Positions 52,448 to 63,466 of a DNA stretch of 64,000 nucleotides are shown here, piece by piece (within the stretch, counting starts at the first letter, position 1; each line of letters opens with the position of its first letter). A program made the position numbers and the translations under genes. Source of the DNA: Janthinobacterium sp. GW458P (GTDB lineage Bacteria > Pseudomonadota > Gammaproteobacteria > Burkholderiales > Burkholderiaceae_D). Where the stretch lies: contig NZ_NEGZ01000013.1 in assembly GCF_002127585.1 (NCBI RefSeq), positions 1 through 64,000 on the forward strand, written 5' to 3'. The notes under the pieces are model-generated. The model saw only the letters and a program-made list of their open reading frames with translations, did not search any database and was not told the DNA's origin.

Positions 52448-52630
52448 TCAGGCGGCCGTCGGGTGGTCGTGGTCGTGGTGGCCGTCGCCCTTCATGCGCA
52501 ACTCCATTTCATCGACTTCCGTCTGGATTTTTTGCAGATCGTCGTCCGTTACGCCGTCGAGCAGGCGGCCGAGGACCATGTGCAGTTTGGCTTTGGCGTT
52601 GCTGGCGCTGCCGGGTGTGCTGTCGCTCAT
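52448..52630 (-). CDS. 60-residue candidate precursor peptide with His/Asp-rich C-terminus
   Basis: A small acidic peptide. The first 45 residues look like a helical leader (AKLHMVLGRLLDGVTDDDLQKIQTEVDEMELRMKG). The tail after residue 47 is Gly-Asp-Gly followed by HHDHDHPTAA, a cluster of four His and two Asp. The ATG at 52630 has a very good AAAGGAG eight bases upstream, and the stop is 14 bases before the HExxH gene. The layout of leader plus His/Asp core beside a probable peptide hydroxylase suggests a RiPP-type precursor. It could instead be a metal-binding helper of the enzyme. No cysteine, no signal peptide, no exporter nearby. Confidence 0.72.
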   Translation of the reverse strand: MSDSTPGSASNAKAKLHMVLGRLLDGVTDDDLQKIQTEVDEMELRMKGDGHHDHDHPTAA

Positions 52631-52941
52631 GATGTTTTCTCCTTTAAATTCACTTGGAGGGGAGGGCCGGGACTTAGGTTTGCCTGAAAAATGGCCAAAT
52701 TGAGGCAAATCAAAGGTTTTTTGCCCGAAATCTTCGCCGTGAGCGCATTTCTTTGTTTCGGACGGAGCGCCAGTTCGCATATACTAATGAACGAAGCAGG
52801 CTGGAAAGCCTGTCTCTGGCGAAATAATGAATGCCGGGGCAAGAGTAAAGACAGGGCAGACCCAGGCTGTGGCGATTCGTTCGTCACCGCTGGCATCCTC
52901 TGTGGCCGGGCCGCAAAGCCAGCCACTTCTCCGAAGTCCTT

Positions 52942-52950
52942 TGTTATAAT
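52942..52950 (+). promoter_or_regulatory. Extended -10 promoter candidate for tig
   Basis: TGTTATAAT is a perfect TATAAT with the TGn extension. It predicts transcription from about 52957, giving tig a 5' leader of about 275 bases that contains the structured element at 53025. No good -35 box is seen, as allowed for extended -10 promoters. Confidence 0.55.
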
Positions 52951-53024
52951 GCCACGCTTTACCGAATGATGGCCGGCCCTGCGATTTAATGAGAAGCATG
53001 GCTGGACGCTCGGAGCCCTGTCGC

Positions 53025-53111
53025 AGCATTGCAAGCGGCGGATTGTTTGGTGCCTGGTGCGGGTTTTCCCTCAGCCGGGTAGACCAGGTCCATCGTCCTG
53101 CTTGCAATGCT
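53025..53111 (+). ncRNA. Structured element in the tig leader (candidate)
   Basis: A perfect 12-base stem pairs AGCATTGCAAGC (53025-53036) with GCTTGCAATGCT (53100-53111) and encloses 63 bases. An inner helix CCTGGT/ACCAGG is possible inside, near 53052 and 53083. TTTT follows the closing stem at 53111-53114. It may be an attenuator, regulatory leader or short RNA ahead of trigger factor. No known riboswitch is recognised. The remaining bases of the 52631-53231 gap hold shadow frames only. Confidence 0.45.
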
Positions 53112-53231
53112 TTTACAGATGAATATGCGAGCGAGTGAAGCTGGACCCAGGTCTTGCCGCCAGTGATGGCGCAAGGGGTCGGGTCTTCTTCTCTCGTACC
53201 AACAGTGTTTATTTTTTGGACGATTTTTTAC

Positions 53232-54572
53232 ATGGCAACTGCAGTCGAAACCTTGGGCAAACTCGAACGTCGTATCACGATCTCCTTCCCGCTGACGGAC
53301 GTCCGCACGGAAGTTGAGAAGCGCCTGAAAGTGCAAGCCCGTACGGCTAAGGCACCGGGCTTCCGTCCGGGCAAAGTGCCGTTGAAAATGGTCGCAGCAC
53401 AATACGGCTACCAGATCGAATCCGAAGTGCTGAACGACAAAGTCGGCCGCGCTTTCAACGACGCCGCCAACGAAAACAACCTGCGCGTGGCCGGTTTCCC
53501 GAACATCGTGCCGAAAGAAGAAGCGGCCGAAGGCCAGCTGGCTTTTGACGCCACGTTTGAAGTGTATCCGGAAGTCGCCATCGGCGACCTGACGGCCGTT
53601 GAAATCGAAACCGTGCAAGCCGATGTGTCGGAAGCCGAAATCGACAAGACCATCGACATCCTGCGCAAGCAGCGCGTGCACTTCCACACCAAGGGCGAAG
53701 CTGGCGAACACGGCGACGGCGGCGAGGCTATCGCTGCCAACGGCGACCGCGTGACCGTCGACTTCGTCGGCTCGATCGACGGCGTTGAATTCCCAGGCGG
53801 CAAAGCTGAAGGCTACGCTTTCGTGCTGGGCGAAGGCCGCATGCTGCCGGAATTCGAAGCAGCGACCCTGGGCCTGAAAGTAGGCGAGTCGAAGACTTTC
53901 CCGTTGTCGTTCCCAGAGGACTACCACGGTAAAGACGTGGCCGGCAAAACCGCCTCGTTCACCATCACGCTGCAAAAGCTGGAATGGGCGCACCTGCCGG
54001 AAGTTGACGCCGAATTCGCCAAGTCCCTGGGCGTTGCCGATGGCGACCTGGCCAAAATGCGCGAAGACATCAAAGTCAACCTGCAGCGCGAAGTCGCTGG
54101 CCGCGTGAAAGCACGCAACAAGGAAGCCGTCATGGACGCGCTGATCAAAGTTGCTGAGCTGGAAGTGCCAAAAACGCTGATCGCCCAGGATTCCGAGCGC
54201 CTGGCCGAAATGACCCGCCAGGACATGGCGCAGCGCGGCATGAACGTCAAGGACGTGCCTTTCCCGGCAGAACTGTTCGCGGAAAAAGCCGAGCGTCGCG
54301 TACGCCTGGGCCTGATCCTGTCGCAGCTGGTCGGCGACAACAAGCTGCAGGCTACGCCTGAGCAAGTCAAGGCGCAGATCGAAGATTTCGCCCAAAGCTA
54401 CGAAGATCCGCGCGAAGTGCTGAAGTACTACTACAGCGACCGTCGCCGCCTGGGTGAGATCGAAGCCCTTGTTTTGGAAGAAAACGTCGTCACTTACGTG
54501 TTGGGCCTGTCGAAAGTCACGACGAAAGCAGTTGCTTTCGACGAACTGATGGGAAGCAACGCACAAGCGTAA
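53232..54572 (+). CDS. tig: Trigger factor
   Basis: A 446-residue ribosome-bound chaperone with peptidyl-prolyl isomerase activity. The ribosome-binding N domain has GFRPGKVP (the FRKGKVP-type loop), and the FKBP domain spans about residues 160-240 ([23 protein letters not shown]). The C-terminal domain is helical. The ATG at 53232 starts MATAVETLG, the normal TF start; a GGAC lies some 13 bases upstream, so translation initiation may depend on the leader. It begins the tig-clpP-clpX-lon-hupB series, all plus strand, as in most proteobacteria. Confidence 0.97.
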   Translation: MATAVETLGKLERRITISFPLTDVRTEVEKRLKVQARTAKAPGFRPGKVPLKMVAAQYGYQIESEVLNDKVGRAFNDAANENNLRVAGFPNIVPKEEAAEGQLAFDATFEVYPEVAIGDLTAVEIETVQADVSEAEIDKTIDILRKQRVHFHTKGEAGEHGDGGEAIAANGDRVTVDFVGSIDGVEFPGGKAEGYAFVLGEGRMLPEFEAATLGLKVGESKTFPLSFPEDYHGKDVAGKTASFTITLQKLEWAHLPEVDAEFAKSLGVADGDLAKMREDIKVNLQREVAGRVKARNKEAVMDALIKVAELEVPKTLIAQDSERLAEMTRQDMAQRGMNVKDVPFPAELFAEKAERRVRLGLILSQLVGDNKLQATPEQVKAQIEDFAQSYEDPREVLKYYYSDRRRLGEIEALVLEENVVTYVLGLSKVTTKAVAFDELMGSNAQA

Positions 54573-54648
54573 ACCAGTTGGTATCCGGATGCCGCTCCCG
54601 GCCGTAGGGCCGGGGCGGCGCCCTCTAACTGCTTCACAAGGAAATGAA

Positions 54649-55275
54649 ATGACAGGTATGAACCGTAATCCGGCGCTGGACACAGAGATGCTCGGCCTGG
54701 TGCCGATGGTGGTGGAACAAAGCGGCCGCGGCGAGCGCTCGTATGATATTTACTCGCGCCTGCTGAAGGAACGCTTGATTTTCATGGTCGGCCCGGTCAA
54801 TGACCAGATGGCCAACCTGGTTGTCGCCCAGCTGCTGTTCCTGGAAAGCGAAAATCCGGAAAAGGAAATCTCGCTCTACATCAACTCGCCAGGTGGCTCG
54901 GTTTCGGCCGGCATGGCCATCTACGACACCATGCAGTTCATCAAGCCGGACGTCTCGACCCTGTGTACCGGGATGGCCGCCTCGATGGGCGCCTTCCTGC
55001 TGGCCGCCGGCGCCAAGGGCAAGCGTTTCTCGCTGCCGAACTCGCGCATCATGATTCACCAGCCGTCCGGTGGTTCGCAAGGCATGGCGTCGGACATCGA
55101 GATCCAGGCAAAGGAAATCCTTTACCTGCGTACGCGCTTGAACGGCATCATGGCCGAGCGCACGGGCCAGTCGATCGAACAGATCGCCAAGGACACCGAC
55201 CGCGACCGTTTCATGTCCGCCGACGAGGCCGTTGAGTATGGTTTGATCGACAAAGTGTTGACCAGCCGCGCTTGA
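54649..55275 (+). CDS. clpP: ATP-dependent Clp protease proteolytic subunit
   Basis: A 208-residue serine peptidase that forms the two-ring ClpP barrel. The catalytic serine is in [11 protein letters not shown], the histidine in MIHQPSGG, and the aspartate in [13 protein letters not shown]. The gly-rich [11 protein letters not shown] helps shape the active site. The ATG at 54649 has AAGGA six bases upstream. It lies 76 bases after tig and 199 bases before clpX, with a terminator-like hairpin in between. Pairs with ClpX for regulated proteolysis. Confidence 0.98.
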   Translation: MTGMNRNPALDTEMLGLVPMVVEQSGRGERSYDIYSRLLKERLIFMVGPVNDQMANLVVAQLLFLESENPEKEISLYINSPGGSVSAGMAIYDTMQFIKPDVSTLCTGMAASMGAFLLAAGAKGKRFSLPNSRIMIHQPSGGSQGMASDIEIQAKEILYLRTRLNGIMAERTGQSIEQIAKDTDRDRFMSADEAVEYGLIDKVLTSRA

Positions 55276-55311
55276 TGAGCCCCTACCGATATTGCTAGAT
55301 AAGTAATTAAG

Positions 55312-55343
55312 CGCCCGGGCGATCAAACGTTCGGGCGTTTCGC
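55312..55343 (+). terminator. Terminator-like hairpin after clpP
   Basis: CGCCCG and CGGGCG form a six-base stem around a 14-base loop, extended by flanking AA/TT pairs and followed by TTTCGCTTTT. It probably gives partial termination between clpP and clpX. Confidence 0.6.
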
Positions 55344-55474
55344 TTTTATTTCGGGTAGCATGGAGCTTGTGCACGTTGTTGACTTGCGCCATGGGTAGCG
55401 GCCTTTTGGGCAACTACCGCCATCCGGCTTGCGATTTTGCAATATTGTTAATGCAGTTCCAACCAAAATGCCTT

Positions 55475-56743
55475 ATGTCAGACAAAAAATCCTCTAGCGG
55501 CGAAAAATTACTGTATTGCTCGTTCTGCGGCAAAAGCCAGCACGAGGTGAAGAAACTCATCGCCGGGCCGTCCGTGTTCATTTGCGACGAGTGCATCGAC
55601 CTGTGCAACGACATCATCCGTGATGAAACGTCGAGCATCGAGACGGTGACCGGTACCAAATCCGACCTGCCGACGCCGCAAGAAATCGCCGCCTTGCTCG
55701 ATCAGTACGTGATCGGCCAGCAGACTGCCAAGCGCATCCTGTCGGTGGCGGTGTACAACCATTACAAGCGCCTCAAGCACCTGGGCAAGAAAGACGACAT
55801 CGAACTGGCCAAGAGCAACATCCTGCTGGTCGGTCCTACCGGTTCGGGCAAGACCCTGCTGGCGCAGACCCTGGCGCGCATGCTCAACGTGCCGTTCGTG
55901 ATCGCCGACGCCACCACCCTGACCGAAGCCGGTTACGTGGGCGAGGACGTGGAAAACATCATCCAGAAGCTGCTGCAAAGCTGCAACTACGATGTCGAGA
56001 AAGCCCAGCGCGGCATCGTCTACATCGATGAAATCGACAAGATTTCGCGCAAGTCCGACAATCCGTCCATCACGCGCGACGTGTCGGGCGAGGGCGTGCA
56101 GCAAGCCTTGTTGAAACTCATCGAAGGCACGATGGCTTCCGTGCCGCCACAAGGCGGGCGCAAGCATCCGAACCAGGATTTCGTGCAGATCGACACGACC
56201 AACATCATGTTCATCTGCGGCGGCGCCTTCGACGGCCTGTCGAAAGTGATCGCCAACCGCTCCGAGAAGAGCGGCATCGGCTTCTCGGCCACCGTGCGCA
56301 GCAAGTCGCAAAGCTCGGCCAGCGAACTGATGTTGCAGGCGGAGCCGGAAGACCTGGTCAAGTTCGGCCTGATCCCGGAACTGGTCGGTCGTCTGCCCGT
56401 CATCGCCACCCTGGCGGAATTGACGGAAGAGGCGCTGATCCAGATCCTCGTCGAGCCGAAGAATGCGCTGATCAAGCAGTATTCGAAGCTGCTCGAGATG
56501 GAAGGCGCGGAACTGGAGATTCGTCCGGCCGCCCTGCACGCGATCGCCAAGAAGGCGCTGGCGCGCAAGACCGGCGCCCGTGGCCTGCGTTCCATCCTGG
56601 AACATGCTTTGCTGGACGTCATGTACGAACTGCCGAGCGAACAAAATGTGGTGAAGGTCGTCATCGACGAAAATACCATTACCAGCGGCGCCAAACCTTT
56701 GTTGATTTATCAAGAGACTGCCAAAGCCTCCGGAGAAAATTGA
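55475..56743 (+). CDS. clpX: ATP-dependent Clp protease ATP-binding subunit
   Basis: A 422-residue AAA+ unfoldase. The zinc-binding domain has CSFCGK (Cys15, Cys18) and CDECIDLC. Walker A is [10 protein letters not shown], Walker B VYIDEID, and the pore loop YVGEDVEN lies in the same domain. IGF loop binding to ClpP fits SGIGFSA. The ATG at 55475 is the normal start (SDKKSS) despite no clear Shine-Dalgarno. It recognises tags and feeds substrates to ClpP. Confidence 0.98.
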   Translation: MSDKKSSSGEKLLYCSFCGKSQHEVKKLIAGPSVFICDECIDLCNDIIRDETSSIETVTGTKSDLPTPQEIAALLDQYVIGQQTAKRILSVAVYNHYKRLKHLGKKDDIELAKSNILLVGPTGSGKTLLAQTLARMLNVPFVIADATTLTEAGYVGEDVENIIQKLLQSCNYDVEKAQRGIVYIDEIDKISRKSDNPSITRDVSGEGVQQALLKLIEGTMASVPPQGGRKHPNQDFVQIDTTNIMFICGGAFDGLSKVIANRSEKSGIGFSATVRSKSQSSASELMLQAEPEDLVKFGLIPELVGRLPVIATLAELTEEALIQILVEPKNALIKQYSKLLEMEGAELEIRPAALHAIAKKALARKTGARGLRSILEHALLDVMYELPSEQNVVKVVIDENTITSGAKPLLIYQETAKASGEN

Positions 56744-56831
56744 TTACTGCTGAGACAAATGCTTAAAAAGGGTTTTGATTCCTTAAGGCATGGCAGTACA
56801 ATTTAAATCAATGAGTGCAGGCTTCAATCGG

Positions 56832-56869
56832 AAAGCCACTCGCGGCGCTTAGCTGCGCGTGGCTTTTTT
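56832..56869 (+). terminator. Rho-independent terminator after clpX
   Basis: AAAGCCAC (56832-56839) pairs with GTGGCTTT (56859-56866) with a GC-rich inner loop and six T. It lies about 90 bases after the clpX stop, ahead of the lon promoter region. Confidence 0.85.
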
Positions 56870-57016
56870 ACTGTGATAACTGCATTTGTTACCGTCATGC
56901 GGGTGTGTTTTGCGAAATAGACTTTATGTTTGTTTCACAGAATTATTTATTCTCGCCGGTCTTGTGTTTTGGCAGCGAGCGCCAACATCGTAAACACGCT
57001 TTCTATAAGGTACGCC

Positions 57017-59428
<2,412 letters not shown>

Positions 59429-59450
59429 CGTTTTACCCCTGTTTTCCCCA

Positions 59451-59478
59451 AACAAGCGCTTTTAGAGCGCTTGTTTTA
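59451..59478 (+). terminator. Rho-independent terminator after lon
   Basis: AACAAGCGCT pairs with AGCGCTTGTT across a five-base loop, followed by a short T-rich tail. It lies 22 bases after lon. Confidence 0.85.
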
Positions 59479-59509
59479 TATTGAAACGTGAATTGCGCCC
59501 CCAAAGCGC

Positions 59510-59539
59510 TTGACACATATACAGTGTGGCTTGTTTAAT
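59510..59539 (+). promoter_or_regulatory. Sigma-70 promoter of hupB
   Basis: TTGACA (59510-59515) is a perfect -35 box. TTTAAT (59534-59539) is a -10 box matching five of six positions, and the spacer is 18 bases. Transcription should start near 59546, about 87 bases ahead of hupB. Confidence 0.75.
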
Positions 59540-59632
59540 ACGCCTGCACATTTTTTTCGCCGGACAGCTGTGGTGCCAAAAGTGCCGCAACGATACGGTA
59601 AACGTTTTATACCTTTGTAATTGGGGATGCTA

Positions 59633-59905
59633 GTGAACAAGACTGAATTGATCGACCACATTGCTGAAAAAGCTGACATTTCCAAAGCCGCCGCTGCGCG
59701 CGCACTCGACGCTGTTATCGGCGGCGTGACGGAAACTTTGAAAAACAACGACAGCGTGACCCTGGTTGGTTTTGGTACCTTCTCGGTGAGCGAACGTGCT
59801 GAGCGTACCGGCCGCAATCCGCGTACCAAAGAAGCGATCACGATCGAAGCTGCAAAAGTCCCGAAATTTAAAGCTGGTAAAGCTTTGAAGGATGCTGTAA
59901 ACTAA
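59633..59905 (+). CDS. hupB: DNA-binding protein HU-beta
   Basis: A 90-residue histone-like protein. It has the canonical [27 protein letters not shown] start, the [18 protein letters not shown] beta-arm and the [18 protein letters not shown] end. HU bends and compacts DNA without strong sequence choice. I choose the GTG at 59633 because HU proteins start MNKTELI and a GGGGA lies just upstream; an ATG at 59627 is also in frame. It has its own promoter at 59510 and follows lon, as in the E. coli clpX-lon-hupB order. Confidence 0.97.
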   Translation: MNKTELIDHIAEKADISKAAAARALDAVIGGVTETLKNNDSVTLVGFGTFSVSERAERTGRNPRTKEAITIEAAKVPKFKAGKALKDAVN

Positions 59906-60030
59906 CGGACTTCGGTGAGGTGACAATCACCGGAAACATTTGGCGGCGCCTCCGGGTGCCGCGATTTCAGGATCGGAGTTCCTTGAATGACGATCCTGGA
60001 TGCAAATGCAAGTAGTACTGTGTATTTTTC

Positions 60031-60107
<77 letters not shown>

Positions 60108-60125
60108 AAAAAAATACGCTCTCAA

Positions 60126-60202
60126 GGAGTGGTAGTTCAGTTGGTTAGAATACCGGCCTGTCACGTCGGGGGTCGCGGGTTCGAGTCCCGTCCGCTCCGC
60201 CA
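60126..60202 (+). tRNA. tRNA-Asp (anticodon GUC), copy 2
   Basis: A second 77-base tRNA-Asp 18 bases after the first. It differs by an A for G change near the anticodon stem and a GGGGGTC for GGAGGTC change in the variable arm region. Encoded CCA present. The two are cotranscribed and end at the 60211 terminator. Confidence 0.98.
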
Positions 60203-60210
60203 GAATATAG

Positions 60211-60250
60211 AAACCCGCGCTGCCGAATAAGCAGCGCGGGTTTTTCTTTT
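60211..60250 (+). terminator. Terminator of the tRNA-Asp pair
   Basis: A 13-base stem AAACCCGCGCTGC/GCAGCGCGGGTTT with a seven-base loop and a following T-rich tail TTTTTCTTTT. It lies eight bases after the second tRNA. Confidence 0.95.
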
Positions 60251-60449
60251 ATGCGCCCGATTATCTTTGCGCTTTCCCTTTTTAATTCCGCCGCCGCGCT
60301 TTTTTCGAATCGGGGGCGCGCGCATTTAAATCCGCTTTAAGCTTTGCCGTGTTTAATGTCCAGGCTGCCGTCTTGCCGGCCATGCGCGCGTGCGCTGATT
60401 TGCGGCGCGGCACGCGGCGCCGGGGCAGGGCGCGCGCCCTGATTTACTC

Positions 60450-60478
60450 TTGCTATAGCGCTATGGGCATTGTAGAAT
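60450..60478 (+). promoter_or_regulatory. Sigma-70 promoter upstream of the ppiD gap
   Basis: TTGCTA (60450-60455) and TAGAAT (60473-60478) are separated by exactly 17 bases. Transcription should start near 60485. This gives either a leader for ppiD or a separate short RNA ending at 60612. The stretch 60251-60449 upstream shows only GC-rich simple sequence and no gene. Confidence 0.7.
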
Positions 60479-60484
60479 CAGGAG

Positions 60485-60612
60485 ATAATGGCTTGGGCGT
60501 CAGAATCCTGCTTTAGTTCCAGCGCCAAGTTGTTGAATCTAAAGGGGAAGTGGACATCTGTCCCGTCCATTCCGCCGAAGAAATCAAGGCGAACGCATGT
60601 TCGCCTTTTTTT
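60485..60612 (+). ncRNA. Candidate small RNA or attenuated leader ahead of ppiD
   Basis: About 128 bases between a good promoter (60450) and a good terminator (60586-60612). Internal pairings include CTTGGGCG/CGCCAAG, CTTTAG/CTAAAG and a near-perfect helix GGAAGTGGAC/GTCCATTCC. No open frame with a ribosome site fits inside. ppiD starts 33 bases after the terminator. I do not recognise it as 6S, tmRNA or any known riboswitch. Confidence 0.5.
60586..60612 (+). terminator. Strong terminator 33 bases ahead of ppiD
   Basis: AAGGCGAAC/GTTCGCCTT with a four-base loop GCAT and seven T. It lies inside the ppiD leader, so it either ends a separate small RNA or attenuates ppiD. Confidence 0.9.
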
Positions 60613-60644
60613 ATAGTGATCCACTCATCCCGAATTGGCTGACC

Positions 60645-62570
60645 ATGTTTGAATTTATTCGTACCCATCGACGCTTGATGCAGTTTCTTTTGATGCTGGT
60701 CATCGTCCCGTCTTTTGCACTGGTCGGTATCAGCGGCTACCAAAGCTTCGGCGACGGCGCGAACACCATCGCCAAGGTCGGCGACCAGGTCGTTACGCAG
60801 CAGCAATATGAAGAAGCGCAACGCCAGCAGATCGACCGCTACCGCCAGATGATGGGCGAGCAGTTCGACCAGAAAATGTTTGACACGCCGGAAGCCCGCA
60901 AGAGCATCCTCGACAACCTGATCGCCGAGCGCGCCGTGGCTGCCGAAGTGGGCCGCAGCCGCCTCGTCATCAGCGATGCCGTGCTGCAGAAGGAAGTGCT
61001 GGAAATCCCCGGCTTGACCTTGCCGGACGGTAAATTCGACCTGGAACGCTACAAGGCCATGCTGGCCGCCCAGGGCATGACGCCGCAGATGTACGATGCG
61101 CGCCGCCGCAGCGACCTGGCCCTGCAGCAGCTGGCCGGCGCCGTGCAAGGCACGGCCTTCGCGCCGGCCACCGTTGCCAAGCGCCTGTCGGACATCACCT
61201 CGGAAGAGCGTGAAGTGCAGGAACTGCTGTTGCCGCTCGCCCAGTACGTGCCGCAAGTCAAGGTCACGGACGCCATGGTCAAGGATTTCTATGAAAAGAA
61301 CGGCAAGTTCTTCGCCATCCCGGAACAGGCAAAGATCGAATACGTGGTGCTCGATGACAGTGCCGCCGGCGAGCAGGTCGACGTCACCGACGCCGATGTG
61401 ACCGGCTACTACACGAAGAACCAGAAAGCTTATACGACGCCGGAAGCGCGCCAGGCCAGCCATATCCTGGTTGCAGTCAAGAAAGACGCATCGGCCGCCG
61501 ACAAGGCCGCCGCCAAGGCCAAGGCCGAAGCCATCCTCGCGGACGTGCGCAAGACGCCTGCCAGCTTTGCCGCCGTGGCCAGGGCCAAGTCCGAAGACCC
61601 GGCGTCCGCCGAGCAGGGCGGCGACCTGGGCGTGATCGGCAAGGATGGCCTGCCGGCGCCGCTGCTGAGCGCTGTCAACCAGCTCAAGCAAGGTGAGATC
61701 AGCGACGTCGTCGCTTCCGATTTCGGCTACCACATCCTGACCGTCACCTCGCTCAAGCCGCAGCACGTCAAGGCGCTGGACGAAGTACGGGGCGAAATCA
61801 CGGCTGACCTGCGCAAGCAATTTGCAGCCAAGAAATATTCGGAAATGGCGGAAACCTTTACCAATACCGTGTACGAGCAATCGGACAGCCTCAAGCCGGT
61901 GGCCGACAAGCTGAAACTGAAAGTGGAAAGCGTCGCCAACCTGTCGCGCACGCCGTCGCCGGCACTGGGCAAGGCGCCGTTCAACAACGCCAAGTTCCTC
62001 GCCGCCATCTTCTCGAATGATTCGCTGAAGGACAAGCGCAACACGGAAGCCGTCACCGTGGCGCCGAACGTGCTCATTTCCGGCCGCGTGGTGGAGTTCA
62101 AGCCGGCAACGAAGCGTCCGCTGGCCGAAGTCGAAGCGATGATCCGTCAGCGCGTGACCATGGAAGAAGCGGAAAAGCTGGCGAAGAAGGCCGGCGAAAC
62201 CAAACTGGCGGCCCTGAAGGCGTCGGGCGACGCCACCGGTTTCGGTGCGGCGCAATGGGTGTCGCGCAGCAAGCTTGACGGCATCAACCGCGCCGCCATC
62301 GCGCAAGTAATGAAGGCCGACACGAGCAAGCTGCCAGCCTACGTGGGCGTGGACTTGCCAGCCCTGGGCTACGGCATCTACCGCATCGGCAAGGTGCAGC
62401 AGCCGGCGCAAGTCGATGCGGCGCGCCGCCAGCAAGAGAAAGACCAGATCAGCGGCATCCTGGCGCAACAGGAAATGTTCGATTACGTTGAGTACCTGAA
62501 AGCCAAGGCCAAGGTGAAGATCGTCAAGCCGGTCACCGCACCAGCCGCCCCAGCGTCGGAAGCGCCGTAA
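60645..62570 (+). CDS. ppiD: Periplasmic chaperone / peptidyl-prolyl isomerase PpiD (SurA-N/PPIC)
   Basis: A 641-residue membrane-anchored folding factor. An N-terminal helix (MQFLLMLVIVPSFALVGISGY) anchors it in the inner membrane. A SurA-like N domain follows (KVGDQVVTQQQYEEAQRQQ), then a parvulin PPIase domain at about residues 265-365 (ARQASHILVAVKKDASAAD, FGYHILTVTSLKP). The long C-terminal domain is chaperone-like, ending in a Pro/Ala-rich tail. The ATG at 60645 has no strong ribosome site and follows a terminator hairpin, so expression may be limited by the leader. In E. coli ppiD also lies downstream of lon and hupB, matching the order here. Confidence 0.95.
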   Translation: MFEFIRTHRRLMQFLLMLVIVPSFALVGISGYQSFGDGANTIAKVGDQVVTQQQYEEAQRQQIDRYRQMMGEQFDQKMFDTPEARKSILDNLIAERAVAAEVGRSRLVISDAVLQKEVLEIPGLTLPDGKFDLERYKAMLAAQGMTPQMYDARRRSDLALQQLAGAVQGTAFAPATVAKRLSDITSEEREVQELLLPLAQYVPQVKVTDAMVKDFYEKNGKFFAIPEQAKIEYVVLDDSAAGEQVDVTDADVTGYYTKNQKAYTTPEARQASHILVAVKKDASAADKAAAKAKAEAILADVRKTPASFAAVARAKSEDPASAEQGGDLGVIGKDGLPAPLLSAVNQLKQGEISDVVASDFGYHILTVTSLKPQHVKALDEVRGEITADLRKQFAAKKYSEMAETFTNTVYEQSDSLKPVADKLKLKVESVANLSRTPSPALGKAPFNNAKFLAAIFSNDSLKDKRNTEAVTVAPNVLISGRVVEFKPATKRPLAEVEAMIRQRVTMEEAEKLAKKAGETKLAALKASGDATGFGAAQWVSRSKLDGINRAAIAQVMKADTSKLPAYVGVDLPALGYGIYRIGKVQQPAQVDAARRQQEKDQISGILAQQEMFDYVEYLKAKAKVKIVKPVTAPAAPASEAP

Positions 62571-62588
62571 GATTTAGTTTCCACGCAT

Positions 62589-62620
62589 AAAAATAGCCGC
62601 TCTTGAGCGGCTATTTTTTT
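62589..62620 (+). terminator. Rho-independent terminator after ppiD
   Basis: AAATAGCCGCTC pairs with GAGCGGCTATTT across a two-base loop, preceded by A-rich sequence and followed by T. It can act in both directions. Confidence 0.93.
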
Positions 62621-62663
62621 GTCTGCGAGTCGGGAACTTTATATAAGCCACCGGCGTAAGACT

Positions 62664-62754
62664 GGGGTCGGCCGCTTCGCGGTGGCAAGACGCTCCATTG
62701 GAGCGTCTTGCCACTCAGGGTCCGACCCCGGCAGTTCGGTCTTCGGGGTGAAAA
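62664..62754. repeat. GGGGTCG/CGACCCC intergenic element, copy 2, with an inserted hairpin
   Basis: The outer arms GGGGTCG (62664-62670) and CGACCCC (62723-62729) and the tail TTCGGGGTGAAAAT match copy 1 at 50484. Between the arms lies a perfect 15-base hairpin, GTGGCAAGACGCTCC (62682-62696) with GGAGCGTCTTGCCAC (62700-62714) and loop ATT. The element sits between ppiD and the convergent tesA gene. Confidence 0.65.
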
Positions 62755-62776
62755 TTGAGTGAACTTATGAACCGGC

Positions 62777-63466
62777 TTACTTCGCCCCCAGCAACGGCGC
62801 CAGTTGTGGCCAGATATTTTTCAGGATCGCCGGATGCGCCTTGGCATTCGGGTGCATGCGGTCGGCCTGGAACAGCTGCGGCTGGTCGGCGATGCCTTCG
62901 AACATGAAGGGTACGAGCGGCGCCTTCCATTCCTTTGCCAGCTTGCCGTACACGCCATAAAATTGCTCGCCATAGGCGCGGCCGTAGTTGGGCGGCATGC
63001 GCATGCCCACCAGCACCACCTGCGCGCCTGTTTTCCTGGCCGCGTCGCCCATGGCGCGCAGGTTCGCTTCGGCGGCCGCCACGGGCAAGCCGCGCAAGCC
63101 GTCGTTGGCGCCCAGCTCGATCAGCACCACGTCCGGCCGGTGCCTGGCCAGCAGGGCGGGCAGGCGCGCGCGGCCGCCGCTGGTGGTCTCGCCGCTGATG
63201 CTGGCGTTGACGATGCGCGTGTCGTTCTTTTGCGCTTGCAGCCGCTGTTCCAGCAGCGCCACCCAGCCCGTGCCCCGCGCCAGCCCGTACTCGGCCGAGA
63301 GACTATCGCCGAGCACCAGCAGCGTTTTTGGTGCAGAATAGGCGTTCGTCATGCCTGACGCCAGGAGCAGGGCTGCCGCAGGAAGCAAGGACAGGGTGCG
63401 CCGCCGCAGGCGGTTGCCGCCCTTGACACTTATTTGTTCACGAAATTTCTTAAGATAGATCAGCAT
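62777..63466 (-). CDS. tesA: Arylesterase/lysophospholipase, TesA-like (GDSL/SGNH)
   Basis: A 229-residue SGNH hydrolase. It has a signal peptide-like hydrophobic segment behind a basic N-terminus (RRRTLSLLPAAALLLASGMTNAYSA), so export to the periplasm is likely. Block I is LLVLGDSLSAEYG (Ser), block III is ELGANDGLRGLP, and block V is DRMHPNAKAHP (Asp and His). TesA relatives hydrolyse acyl-CoA thioesters, lysophospholipids and aryl esters. The ATG at 63466 overlaps on the opposite strand with the ATG of the ABC gene. GGGAA lies nine bases ahead, inside the ABC coding region. Confidence 0.92.
   Translation of the reverse strand: MLIYLKKFREQISVKGGNRLRRRTLSLLPAAALLLASGMTNAYSAPKTLLVLGDSLSAEYGLARGTGWVALLEQRLQAQKNDTRIVNASISGETTSGGRARLPALLARHRPDVVLIELGANDGLRGLPVAAAEANLRAMGDAARKTGAQVVLVGMRMPPNYGRAYGEQFYGVYGKLAKEWKAPLVPFMFEGIADQPQLFQADRMHPNAKAHPAILKNIWPQLAPLLGAK

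Noticed and set aside
60513-62468. 651-residue frame antisense to ppiD
   Set aside because: Antisense shadow; composition is unlike a protein and there is no start signal.
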